This document shows, piece after piece, positions 43,898-54,128 of a stretch of 64,000 bases of DNA. The stretch lies in assembly GCA_949317995.1 (NCBI GenBank), contig OX439044.1, forward strand, positions 44,720,166 to 44,784,165, read 5' to 3'. Under the pieces are notes generated by a model. It worked only from the letters and a program-made list of their open reading frames with translations. It was not told the DNA's origin and did no database searches. Within the stretch, counting starts at the first letter, position 1. Every line of letters starts with the position of its first letter. The translations under genes were made by a program, and so were the position numbers. Origin of the DNA: Acholoe squamosa. Its lineage: Eukaryota > Annelida > Polychaeta > Phyllodocida > Polynoidae.

Positions 43898-44289
43898 TAA
43901 GGAAGAATACTTCAGGTAGGAAGTATATTCCCAGGAAATCTTTCAATAAACAGAGGGACTCTAGACCTTCATCCGAGGTCAAGAGTGACCCGAAGGCTGT
44001 CGAGAAGGCGGTCAAGTCCACTGTAAGCACTGACAAAGTGAAGACTCAGTCCCCGGACATGACCAAACTTCTGGAAGACATGTGTAAGAAAATTACAGAT
44101 GCCATCCAAGCCAATCGGCAAAGACCCCGGGTGGATCGCCGAACGGTTAAGTGTTTCAGGTGCCAGCGCATGGGACACTACTCATCTGAATGTACCGCTA
44201 CTAAGCCGGTAATGGCTGCCTTCTATGAAGCCGAAGACGACGGCGTAGAAAGGGAGAATGCTACGGATTCCACAGATGTGGAAAACTAG
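43898..44289 (+). pseudogene. Gag of element A, 3' part
   Basis: Continues the gag frame beyond element B. It holds a basic linker and a CCHC zinc knuckle CFRCQRMGHYSSEC near 44155, and ends in TAG (44287-44289) right after the GGAAAAC heptamer. Separated from its 5' part by 14.2 kb of element B. Confidence 0.9.
44280..44286 (+). promoter_or_regulatory. -1 ribosomal frameshift heptamer, element A
   Basis: GGAAAAC abuts the gag stop TAG, exactly as in element B. A G-run (44290-44295) can pair with a CCCC about 30 bases downstream, and a short GTTG/CAAC hairpin lies between. The pol frame is -1. Confidence 0.55.
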
Positions 44290-47200
44290 TGGGGGTTGTG
44301 TCAACGGCATCTGACATGGCCCCGAGTGGGAACGAATGCCAAAATGCTACCGGGGGTATCCCGTTGGAAGATTTCGAGTCAATTACACCTGGAGGCCGGG
44401 TGGCTGAGGGTGCGCACCCCTGCACCTCGGCCGGGGCCAGGGACCCTAGTGTTGATATGTGCAGGAGCGATCATATGGAGGCGAGTGGCCGCACTAGGGG
44501 AGAGGAAGGATGGATCAAAGAGTTGATTCGAGTGTGTGGGACACGCCTTCCCCCAAGTCATCCGTGTCTGGAATTCCTGAGAGGACTCGGATTGAATCTT
44601 GGTGATTCGGGAGACTTTCACCAGTTTACCAGTAACCCCTCGCCTTTAGGGGGGAGACGGTGGTATGTACCCATATCTGTGGAAGGCCGGGTGGGGGAAT
44701 TCTTGGTGGATACTGGAGCTAGTCATTCATGTGTGTCCAAAAGATTCTTCGATTCGGTGGCCGGCAGCCATGAGAACCTCAAAACGGGGGTAAATGCTTG
44801 TACGGCCGACGGAAGCAGTATGCGTACATTTGGTAGGACGTTTATGCCTATCCATATAGGAGGCAAAGAGTTTGTTCTTTCGCCAACTATAGCAGAGGTT
44901 AGTGATGACGGAATCCTCGGATTGGATTTTGCAAGCTTATACGGGGCCGTCTTGGACCCGAGGGACGGTACGATGGGTATACGGAGCCCGTATGGCTTGC
45001 ATGTCCAATGCGTATTGAGACAGGTGTCTTCGGTCGCAGCAGTGGTACATACGGTGAAGATCCCACCGGGTACCACTTGCGATGTCCTTTGTGGCGGATC
45101 CATGGCTCAGAGGAATGAAACTGGAGTCTACGAACCCGACACGGTGTATTTGTCAAGCATCGGGTTAGACTCAGTGGATACATTAGTGGCTAATGCAGCT
45201 TGGTCTGTATTACCCATAGCTAACCGAAGTGGTTCGGTGGTTTATTTGAGGCGAGGCGACAGTGTTGGAAGGATGAGTTCGGTAGAACATGTCGCCGAGG
45301 CTAAATTTAACAAACCACTAAACCCAGTTAGTCAGCATCCTATGGATGAAGAATTCCAAAAGCTGATTGATCAGTCAGATTTAAAGAATACGGACGATAA
45401 GGATTGCCTAGCGAGACTTCTACGAAAGAAGGTGCTTTTGGTAGGGAAGGAGGCCCGGTGGGTAGATCCGATAAGGTGTTGCACACCATAGATGTGGGCA
45501 GCGAGAAACCTTTTAAAATCCCGTATCGTAGACTTCCCCTTAAGAAGAAGTTAATCTGTGAAGAGCAAATACAAAAACAGTTGGACCTAGGGGTAATTGT
45601 GCCTAGCTCAAGTCCCTGGTCCAGCCCTGTTTGTATGACTACTAAGAAAGACGGTACAATCCGCTTTTGTGTCGACTACCGGAAATTGAACGGTATAACA
45701 AAGAAGAACTCGTATCCTTTACCAAGGATAGAGGAGACTTTAGATAGCTTGGGCGGAAACCAATGGTTCTGTACCTTGGATTTACAGTCCGGATATTGGC
45801 AAATACCAATGCACCCCAAAGACAAGGAGAAGACAGCATTCTCCAGTCATATGGGGCTGTTTGAGTATAATGTCCTACCCTTCGGATTGTGTAACGCCCC
45901 CGCTACATTCGAGGCTATGATGGAATCCTTACTGAGTGACCTTTTGTGGAAGAAATGCCTGGTTTACTTGGATGATGTGGTCGTGTTCGGCAAGTCATTC
46001 AAGGAATGCCTGGCGAATCTGCAATTAGTCCTCGACCGGATACTATCAAACGGTCTTAAACTTAAACCCAAGAAATGTAATTTGTTTAAGAAAACCATTA
46101 CATACTTGGGAAGGATCATTACTCCTAACGGGGTAAGTGCGGATCCGGAAAAATTAGAAGCTGTAGAAAATTGGGAAAGACCCACGAGTGCTAAGGAGGT
46201 GAGATCATTTTTAGGATTTTGTTCCTATTATCGTGATTTCATACCGAATTACTCTCGTGTCAGCTTCCCCATGCAGTGCTTAGCTCACTGGACCCCGGGT
46301 AGGGCACGGGACCCATTCCCATGGACCAGCGAGCAAGAAGAGTCTTTTAATAAAATAAAAGATTTATTTAGGAATACACCCGTGTTGAAATATCCCACTC
46401 CCGAGGGACATTTCATCTTAGACACCGATGCGAGCAATGATGCGATTGGGGCAGCTCTCTCTCAGGTCCAAGAGGGAGTCGAAGTGCCAATAGCATTTGC
46501 TAGCAACACGTTAAGCAAGACACAGCGAAATTATTGTATCACCAAGCGAGAACTCCTCGCTGTGGTGGTGTATACGAAGAAGTTTAAGCATTTCCTTTGG
46601 GGAAGTGACTTTACTTTAAGAACAGACCATTCGTCTCTTAGGTGGCTCCTTAACTTTAAGGACGCCGAGGGGATGATTGGACGTTGGTTAGCTCACCTAT
46701 CCGAATTCGGATTAGAGCATAAACAAATAGAGCACCGACCCGGTGCTAAACACATCAATGCGGATGCCTTGTCAAGACGGCCTATCCGAAGGTGCCAAAA
46801 TGCCACATGTGAAGACTGCGGGGCCCACAATGCTGTGGTAGCCGGGCTGGTATTTAATTATACCACCCCCCGTATCCCCTGGGAGGAGGCTGTATGCAGC
46901 TATCTCGATTGGTCCCCGGAGACCATCAAGAAGTTTCAACAGTCAGACCCCACCACTGCGCGCATAATGGAATACCTACGGTCAGGCATTAAACCGGCAA
47001 GGCCTCTAGTTTCCCTGGAGGATAGGGAAGCGAGGCGGTTGCTGGCTCAATGGGCCGAGCTAGAGATCCGAGACAGCATACTATGTAGGTGGAAGACAAC
47101 TCCCACCAACGGTAGGCTGTTGCAAATAGTGATACCCGCCCCGATGAGGAGGGATATCATGTATTATTGCCATGGCCACCAAACGAGTGGCCATTTCGGT

Positions 47201-48520
47201 AAGAGAAGGTCGATAGAGCGTCTACAAAGGCGTTACTACTGGCCCGGTATGAGAGGCGACCTGCTCCGGTGGATCGCCACTTGCCCGGATTGTTGTAAAA
47301 ACAAACCGGGACCCGGCCTGGGTAAGCAACCCTTATCACAGGAATTGTTTGGTGTCAGATTTGCTCGAGTAGCGATAGACATCATCAGTGGGATTAAGAC
47401 GACGCCGCGAGACAATACTTGTATGATGGTCGTAACCGACTATTATACTAAGTACACTCGGGTGTTCCCCCTTCCCAACCACAAAGCCGCCACATGCGCG
47501 GAGGCATTTGTGAAAGGCTGGGTGCTGCATTTGGGTGTTCCCCTTATGATGCACAGTGACCAGGGAAGGGAGTTCGAGTCAGAACTTTGGCAGGAAATGT
47601 GCCATTACCTAGCCATTTGTAAGACCCGAACAAACCCGTACCGACCACAGTCGGATGGGCAGGTAGAGCGCTTCAATAGAACCCTCATACAAGTACTAAA
47701 GCCCCTGGTTAATACCCACCAGGATGACTGGGATGAACAGTGCGAGTTTGTAGTACATGCCTACAACAACACTGTCCATTCATCAACTAACTGCACCCCA
47801 AACATGCTAGTGTTCGGCGAGGACATCATAATGCCCGCCGACTTAGTGTATGGAGTGGTTGGAATAGACCCGGAGGCGCCCTGCACGGTGCTGTTTGTAG
47901 AGTCATTAAGGGACCGGTTCAAACAGGCATACGAGGCCGTTCGGAAAGAACTGCTGAAGAGTGCGAAGTGGCAGAAGGTGGGCTATGACACCAATGCTAA
48001 ACGAATTCGTTTTAATGTTGGGGACAAAGTACTAAGGTACTACGAGCCGCTGGATAAGCTGAAGCTCGTAACGCCTTGGGAAGGTCCATTTAAAATCGTT
48101 CGTGTCATCTCCGAGTCCACGGTGATGATAGAGGACTGCCTGACGGGTAGGAAATGGAAGACAAATGTCGGAAAACTTCGGCCCTGGAAGGGGCGCGAAG
48201 AGGCGGAGAGGGAGTTCGGCTACAAACCACCTGTATCTGTCCCTAGCGGACCGAGCGTGGTAGTACCGAGGAAGCGCCCTAGAGGCCGGCCGAGAAAGAC
48301 GCCGGGAGACGAGGTTATAGTAAAAAAGAAGACGAAGGCCAGGAAACGACCTAATCGTAAGAAATGGAAGAAAGTCTCGCTGAGTGAAGGCATTACGTAT
48401 GGGAAGGGTCCCGCTCTGACTAAGCGAGATCCAGAAAAGGCCGTACGTAAAGCCGGGAAAAATAAAATGCTAACCGAAGGCGTTAGACGCAGCCCCCGGT
48501 TGAGGTCTGCTGTAACCTAA
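44286..48520 (+). pseudogene. Pol of element A, frameshifted
   Basis: The -1 frame after gag encodes a protease (DTGASHSC near 44708) and stops at 45491. The rest, from about 45425, continues in a different frame to 48520. The change falls near 45420-45435 between protease and RT, and its direction fits loss of one base in a purine run. The second frame has RT (LPFGLCNAPATF, YLDD near 45967), RNase H (DTDASNDAIG), integrase finger, DDE core (TDYYTKYTR, HSDQGREFE, SDGQVERFNRTL) and a basic tail with an AT-hook (RPRGRPRK), ending near RRSPRL. Domains match element B throughout. A single indel, biological or from assembly, prevents a full-length product. Confidence 0.9.
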
Positions 48521-49037
48521 CTCAGTACACAACGAGCTGCTGCGTGTTGTCCGCCATAGGCAGGCAACATACGTTCCACGGCCAGAGATGTTGAACGCGC
48601 CCTCCCCGGGTGGCTGTATCCCGTGAGTGGCGGTCGGATTAACCGGTACATTCGCTTTGAAGCGTTGTATACACCGCCAAGCTCCAGACGATAGCACTCG
48701 GGTAGTAGGCCGCGTCTCACATGTCGAGTCGAATGTTGGTTCGGATCTAGTTCCCTAGGTGGCGCTGCTGGTGTGGCGGGAAAGCGCGGAACTAGGTCAC
48801 CGGATAGCCATGGCGGGATCTCGCGAGACGAGAGGTCTGACGTCATACTGGTCATAACTAGAGCGGACTCGTGGTGGTTAGACGCCACCCGTTTTTGCTC
48901 TAGTTATTTGTCGGCGGTTATACAGCCTGTAGCTGTCGTGTTAGCCTAGCTAACCCAAAAGCCTCTCTGTTGGACGAATCCTTCGGGAGGAGTCCAACAA
49001 AACTTGCCAATTAATTTTGGAAGTCGAACCCGGTGCC
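48521..49037 (+). promoter_or_regulatory. Pol-ORF3 spacer of element A, candidate internal promoter
   Basis: About 500 CpG-rich bases. It contains TCTCGCGAGA (48819-48828), a perfect CRE TGACGTCA (48838-48845) and a GCCATGGCGG sequence (48807-48816), all common in TATA-less animal promoters. A hairpin with a 7-bp stem (48969-48975 with 48992-48998) topped by a CC-TTCG-GG loop lies 40 bases before the ORF3 ATG. Confidence 0.45.
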
Positions 49038-52000
49038 ATGGCACAGGGAACGATTGACGCTGCGCGTCAAACAGCCAACATTCCGTTGGAACAAGACGAG
49101 GACCCGAAGGTCCCGTCTCGGGTCGAGGAATCTATGGATTCTTCGACAGAGGAGGCCGCCCGGACGCTCTCGGCTATGGCCGAGGCAACCGACCGGGAGA
49201 GGATGCCACCTCCACCCCCGCCACGCCCGGAGCGCCCGTCTACAACAGCCGCTTCGGGTAGCAAAGTGGATGTCCTGGACATTCCAATGTATCCTCCGGG
49301 ATTCAGGACTCAGATCAGACGTCTAGCACACGTTGATCGCCAGGAAGGTATCGTGTATACCTCCTGGGGTACGTACATCCCTATGCACGCCTCCATGTTC
49401 GGATGCGGGCCCATGGCGGTGGAGCAGGGCGTGCCCGAGCCCATACCAGATGAACTTAAAACTATGGTAATGGACTCGTGTAGTGACGAGCTGGCTGACA
49501 ACATGCCAGTTTCTTGGCTCCGCAACTACCTAAAGTTGGCGGAGAATATGGCGACTAACGAGAATTTAGCTCGAGCCGTCTTGATCTCTGCGGGCATCAT
49601 CCAGAAGGCCACGGAGTTAAGGGAGTCCGAATCCGACATGGATACAGACTCCACAGTAACCTTGTCGTCGGTGGAAACCGACCGGGTCAAGCGATTGACC
49701 CGTAAACCTGCGCCCAAGGGTCCTCTCACTGAGAGCGATCTGGAGGCTGAGGATGTCCGCATCGCCGTCGAGAGGTCCACGACCGAGACCGACCCAGCTG
49801 CCGACATCCCGGAGGCACCTGGCGAGATCTCGGAAGAGGACATCTCGCGCCAGCAGGCTGCTGTAGAGGCAAAGCGAACCGAGCTTGCCAAGCAGCAGAA
49901 GGAGCTCACCGCAGCTCGCCGGGCCCATCGCAAGCAGCAGGCCCAACGAAAAGCTGAGATCTCTTCCGACTCTGACTCCCCGGTCAGCGGAAGGAGGAGC
50001 CCTCGGACAGGGGACAGGAGCCGACGCGAGTCGGATTCCAGTCCCGAAGTTCCGGCCCAACCGACTAAGGTTGTGCGCCGGAAGAAGAAGAATGGAGCGA
50101 AAGCGTCTCCGGCAGAGCCCACGCCCCCCACCAAGCCGAGGGGTAAGGGCAAACCGAAGACGCCCGCTCCCACCACTACAACCACCACGGTAGCCACCTC
50201 GGTTACTGCATCTTCTGCAGCCAGCACGTCGGGTGCAAAGACGAAGTCCCCTACCAAGGCTCCGACTGGTACTACCACCTCCAGCCGAGCCAGCCGTAGG
50301 GGAGCTGACATATACACGGACAGCGAGGAAAGCGAAAGCGATCCAGAGCTGCCCGAGTCTGCCAAATCTGATTTGGAGTCCGTGACAACGTGGGAAGAAA
50401 TGACCACGGATGTTCCCAAGGACGACAATCAGAAGTGGATGTGGAAGAATGCAGCCGAGGGGTTCAAGGAACGGACTCCCCGCTGCTTCGCGGACTGTGC
50501 TTACGACACAGTCCACTATATGTGTCCGAGCGCCGTCAATAAGGACGGTGACAGCGATGACGAGGAGTGGATGAAGTCCGGCCCCTCGGATACGCCAGTA
50601 GGCAAGTTCTACCTGATTTGGATTGACCAGCTCAAGTCCAAATTAGGCTCGATCTACAGCTACGAGGCCCGGACGAAAGTCCAGTGGGCAATGACCCAAT
50701 GGGGACCAACCGGCAACCGCCGAAGGTGCCCGTTTGAGTCTTGCCAGCTGGCTCTCACGGGTGAGAAGATGTTCGAGACGAAGCCCCGCTTCGCTCGACA
50801 CATCGTCGAGTATCATATGCATCACAAGCCTGTGATGATGTGTGTGCTCGGGGACCGCCCGAGTAAACATTGTGATGGCTCGTTCAGCACTCACCGGCGC
50901 CGAGACATGGCTCTGCATTTGCAGAAGGCCCATGGCATCGGCCTGGAGAAGACCAGGAAACGAGCCATCAAGTGCTTCAGCGAGCTCCTTGCTAATTGGT
51001 CCGCGCTGAGCATCAAGGAAGTGAAAGAGCAGGCATTCGAGACCGGATTCTGCTCGTGGAAGAGCGGCAACTTGCTGACTTACTTCCAGACGAACTCCTC
51101 GTCCACAAAATTCGGGATGCCCAGCGAGGTGCACCTGAAGGTGAAAAAGTGGCGAGGAGACGACAAGCGAGAGAAGGCCAAAGCCCGCTCTAAAGGTCCA
51201 AACGGAGGCACAGTCACGACTACTGCTTCCAAGAGGACCCGAGCAGACCGGTCCGTGAGCCCTTCGGGTGGCAAGGACCAGCCAAGACCAGCCAACCCAG
51301 CTGATCGTCGCGAGTCGGGACAACAGGTCTCGGCTCTAGAGATGCCTGGCAACCAGGCCCGCAGGTCGGGTAGCCAGGCGACCGCACCGGCGACTCCAGC
51401 CACCTCCACACCTGCACCCGCGGAACAACGCCCGGGCGAAGCCTCTGGCGGCCTGGATGATGGGGGCGAACTGTTCGCTCCCCCATCCGGGTATTCTACT
51501 TGGTGGGCTGGAGAGGGATCCTCCGGCAAGCGCCCCACGTACAGCGAGTACGCGGCGAAGTTCCCTTCAATGGGACCGGCTGGACCCGAGTCGCAGGTCC
51601 TTACCTCCTTGGGCCGGGCCAAAGCTCGTGGTAGGGGCCGCGGTGGGCTGGAGTCCACCCGAGGCTCCCCGGGTGGTGGCCGAGGCCGAGGAGGCATCAC
51701 GGTGGAGGGCCCGTCTGCTCCTCCAACAGGCACCCCGCCTGTCTCAGTGGAGGCCCCAGCGCCACCACCAGTGATAGTTCCACCAACGGGTCCTCGGGTA
51801 CCCCTAATGGAACTAATCTCCGGTACCCTGTCAGGTCTTCAGGATCCGAATACGTTCGTCGACCACCGCGATGTCCGAACGGTTCAGATCCAGAATGACC
51901 TGATGGCAGAATGGCAGGCATTGCACCGCCAGAAGTCTGTTGACTACTGGCGTGTGATGACTGAAGCCACCGTCAATCTGGTCTACGAGATCCAGAGGCG

Positions 52001-52544
52001 GGAGGAAGAGAAAATCAGGGAGCTGGAAAGGAAGAAGGTCGAGGAAGCCCTCGAGTCCTGCCGGCGGAAACAGAAGGAAGCCGAAAAGCTTAAAGAGTTT
52101 CACGAAGCTGAAAACTCCAGATATATCCATCGATTTAAGGAGGCTGACCTCAAGTTTTTCCTGGCATTCGGGAAACATCTGGAGGAGTGGGACGGCTTAC
52201 CGTCGTCTCTCACCTTCGTACCAGAGATACCCCCGGATGCCCCGCCAGCCCCGGCTACTCCACCGGTTCTGGCCACTCCACCGGTCCCGGCTGCTCCGCC
52301 GATTCCGGCAGCTCTCTTGCTCCCGCCCCCCACTTGGAACCGGGCTGTCCCAACTGCCACGGTTGCTGCACCAGCATCCGAGGCAATGGACAGTCCGTCC
52401 GCAGTGATGAGGGCCTTGAGCTTGGGGAGCGAGACTCCCAGCGAGGCTTCAGCGGCGCTCTCTACGAGCAGCTGTAGCAGCTCGGCTCCATCTGCCTCAG
52501 TGGAGCCGGCTGAGAAGATGGACACAGATCCTGAAGATCTTTGA
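49038..52544 (+). CDS. ORF3 of element A: zinc-finger/coiled-coil protein of unknown function
   Basis: An intact frame of about 1168 residues from an ATG in a strong context (GCCATGG). Blocks shared with ORF3 of element B: an N-terminal segment with MPVSWLRNYLKLAEN; a KFYLIWIDQLKSK block; finger 1 starting CPFESC (about residue 564) and closing RHIVEYH; finger 2 starting near CVLGDRPSKHC and closing HLQKAH; a MGPAGPESQ motif; and a C-terminal coiled coil (about 985-1030) before FFLAFGKHLEEWDG. Linkers are Pro/Ser/Lys-rich and basic, and GC-rich codons are used more than in B. No signal peptide or membrane span. Remaining open while gag and pol carry breaks shows recent activity, not necessarily selection. 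Confidence 0.8.
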   Translation: MAQGTIDAARQTANIPLEQDEDPKVPSRVEESMDSSTEEAARTLSAMAEATDRERMPPPPPPRPERPSTTAASGSKVDVLDIPMYPPGFRTQIRRLAHVDRQEGIVYTSWGTYIPMHASMFGCGPMAVEQGVPEPIPDELKTMVMDSCSDELADNMPVSWLRNYLKLAENMATNENLARAVLISAGIIQKATELRESESDMDTDSTVTLSSVETDRVKRLTRKPAPKGPLTESDLEAEDVRIAVERSTTETDPAADIPEAPGEISEEDISRQQAAVEAKRTELAKQQKELTAARRAHRKQQAQRKAEISSDSDSPVSGRRSPRTGDRSRRESDSSPEVPAQPTKVVRRKKKNGAKASPAEPTPPTKPRGKGKPKTPAPTTTTTTVATSVTASSAASTSGAKTKSPTKAPTGTTTSSRASRRGADIYTDSEESESDPELPESAKSDLESVTTWEEMTTDVPKDDNQKWMWKNAAEGFKERTPRCFADCAYDTVHYMCPSAVNKDGDSDDEEWMKSGPSDTPVGKFYLIWIDQLKSKLGSIYSYEARTKVQWAMTQWGPTGNRRRCPFESCQLALTGEKMFETKPRFARHIVEYHMHHKPVMMCVLGDRPSKHCDGSFSTHRRRDMALHLQKAHGIGLEKTRKRAIKCFSELLANWSALSIKEVKEQAFETGFCSWKSGNLLTYFQTNSSSTKFGMPSEVHLKVKKWRGDDKREKAKARSKGPNGGTVTTTASKRTRADRSVSPSGGKDQPRPANPADRRESGQQVSALEMPGNQARRSGSQATAPATPATSTPAPAEQRPGEASGGLDDGGELFAPPSGYSTWWAGEGSSGKRPTYSEYAAKFPSMGPAGPESQVLTSLGRAKARGRGRGGLESTRGSPGGGRGRGGITVEGPSAPPTGTPPVSVEAPAPPPVIVPPTGPRVPLMELISGTLSGLQDPNTFVDHRDVRTVQIQNDLMAEWQALHRQKSVDYWRVMTEATVNLVYEIQRREEEKIRELERKKVEEALESCRRKQKEAEKLKEFHEAENSRYIHRFKEADLKFFLAFGKHLEEWDGLPSSLTFVPEIPPDAPPAPATPPVLATPPVPAAPPIPAALLLPPPTWNRAVPTATVAAPASEAMDSPSAVMRALSLGSETPSEASAALSTSSCSSSAPSASVEPAEKMDTDPEDL

Positions 52545-53290
52545 GTGTCCATCTGTTGGTGTCTCCTTGTACCCGAGGGTAAATGCATTTAGTATGCCAG
52601 AGGCACTGTTCCTTACGCTGGACTCCTGATACCTGGATCGTAACCTGCAGCGAGGATGGACGCTAACCCGAACACCCAAAGGACTACAACATCTAACCGG
52701 GTCTCCATCTTCCCATCTTCATCAGGGCACATCATAACAGCAACGTGGTTTGCCACCACACATATGTCGCCGGGTGGAGCTGCAGAAACCAGTCGTTCCA
52801 GGTTCGCCGGAAGTCCGGTATATTGTAAGGGTGATCCTGCTACCCTGGTAGGACACCTATATTTCATATTTTGTATAAATCTATTTTTATATCGTATATT
52901 ATATTCTTGTAAGTAAAAGTCAAAATTTTTTTCGGGTTATTTACCCCACCTCGGGTCGGTAAAAACATTGTAAAAATTTATCAATATCACCTTACTACAC
53001 ATCGAATATTCTTCGTCGCGTCTCATGTTTAATAATAACACACGTGTAACATTATCACCATAGGTCGATGGTCCATAAGGGGCCACTTCCTATTTTTGTT
53101 ATTATTTATAAACACTTCGGGTTATATACGATGATGCCTTATTGTGTACATATAACTTATAATGCCCCTTAAATGTTCTATATTTAATACGAACTGTGTA
53201 TATATAGACTTACCTATTTATTTATAACACCACTGTATAAAGTCAACAATAGTTACTTGTTAATTAATACACCCAACCCTAGGTAAAGTC
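52545..53290 (+). other. 3' untranslated region of element A
   Basis: GC-rich near ORF3, then AT-rich. The motif at 52913-52945 (AAAAGTCAAAATTTTTTTCG followed by GGTT) corresponds to 43133-43165 of element B. No gene seen. Confidence 0.6.
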
Positions 53291-53302
53291 TAGTGGGGGT
53301 GG
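53291..53302 (+). other. Polypurine tract of element A
   Basis: TAGTGGGGGTGG directly before the 3' LTR. Confidence 0.75.
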
Positions 53303-53666
53303 TGTAGGGGCCGGCATCATTGTATATATATTAGTGCCGTTCATCCGAGAGACGTGTTCGTGTGGTGCTTGTTCCTTCTATGCTAGCTAGGTGTCGCTTT
53401 GCGATACCTCGTTGGTACAAGAGGGGGCAGCACCATGCCTCGCGTCCAGCTCCTACTAAGGAGCCGGACGAGCGGCAGAAGGGGACTGGACATGGTCCAG
53501 TCCAGACGCTAATACTTTGTCATCAGAGAGATTAAATAAAGTCCTACCCGAGAGGTAGGGGTTTCTGGGGCTTTGCCCAACCCGAACTACTCGTGTTGTG
53601 TTGGTACATCTAGTGGTAAGCGAGCCAAAGAGCCACCCAACATATAAGTCAATACGAACCATTACA
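53303..53666 (+). repeat. 3' LTR of element A
   Basis: 364 bp, one difference from the 5' LTR, followed by the CTTT target duplication. Confidence 0.95.
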
Positions 53667-54128
53667 CTTTCTTAAGGAAAATCATTCTTTTAAAAAGTAG
53701 GAAGAAAGAATAAGGGAAAGATAAGGTTCAAGGACACAATTTTTATTTAAAAAAGTAATTCTAAAGATTGTTAGCAGACACCTTTAATGTTTGCCTTCAA
53801 CAACTCTTATACCTATTGGTAGATGAAATTCCCTTGATGTTACACTCCTTATGAACAGTGGTCTTAATCATACCACATGCTGTATATATGAAGGCACTTT
53901 TAAATGTCTTGGATGTTAATGCTTATAGATCTCAATCGTCTATGACGAAAGGCAGAAAAAATAAGACCTGAGATTTTACTTTAACTGAAGCATAACAAAC
54001 ATGGTATATCCATCTCAGTGAACAAGTGACGGTCATGAACAGACAAAAAAAAGGTTGAACAAAAAAAATGTTCTCTTTGACTTAGGTATCAACTTTATCC
54101 TGGAGAAACACACCATGTGATACTTTTT
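53667..54128. other. Downstream flank of the minus-strand gene
   Basis: AT-rich; probably 3' untranslated or intergenic sequence of the gene ending near 54129-54378. Minus-strand AATAAA-like signals occur around 53745. Nothing else seen. Confidence 0.3.

Larger units (their letters stand above)
26613..53666 (+). mobile_element. Gypsy-type LTR retrotransposon A, split by nested element B
   Basis: Two 364-bp LTRs (26613-26976 and 53303-53666) differ at one base that I can see. A 4-bp target duplication CTTT flanks the element (26609-26612 and 53667-53670). Inside are a primer site, gag, pol, a third ORF and a polypurine tract. Element B (29688-43893) interrupts gag, so without B the element is about 12.8 kb. 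Gene order PR-RT-RNaseH-INT places it in Ty3/Gypsy. A nonsense codon in gag and a frameshift in pol make this copy defective. Near-identical LTRs indicate recent insertion. Confidence 0.95.

Noticed and set aside
49526..50516. Two 300-codon minus-strand frames
   Set aside because: Antisense shadows of GC-rich ORF3 of element A, made open by its biased codon use.
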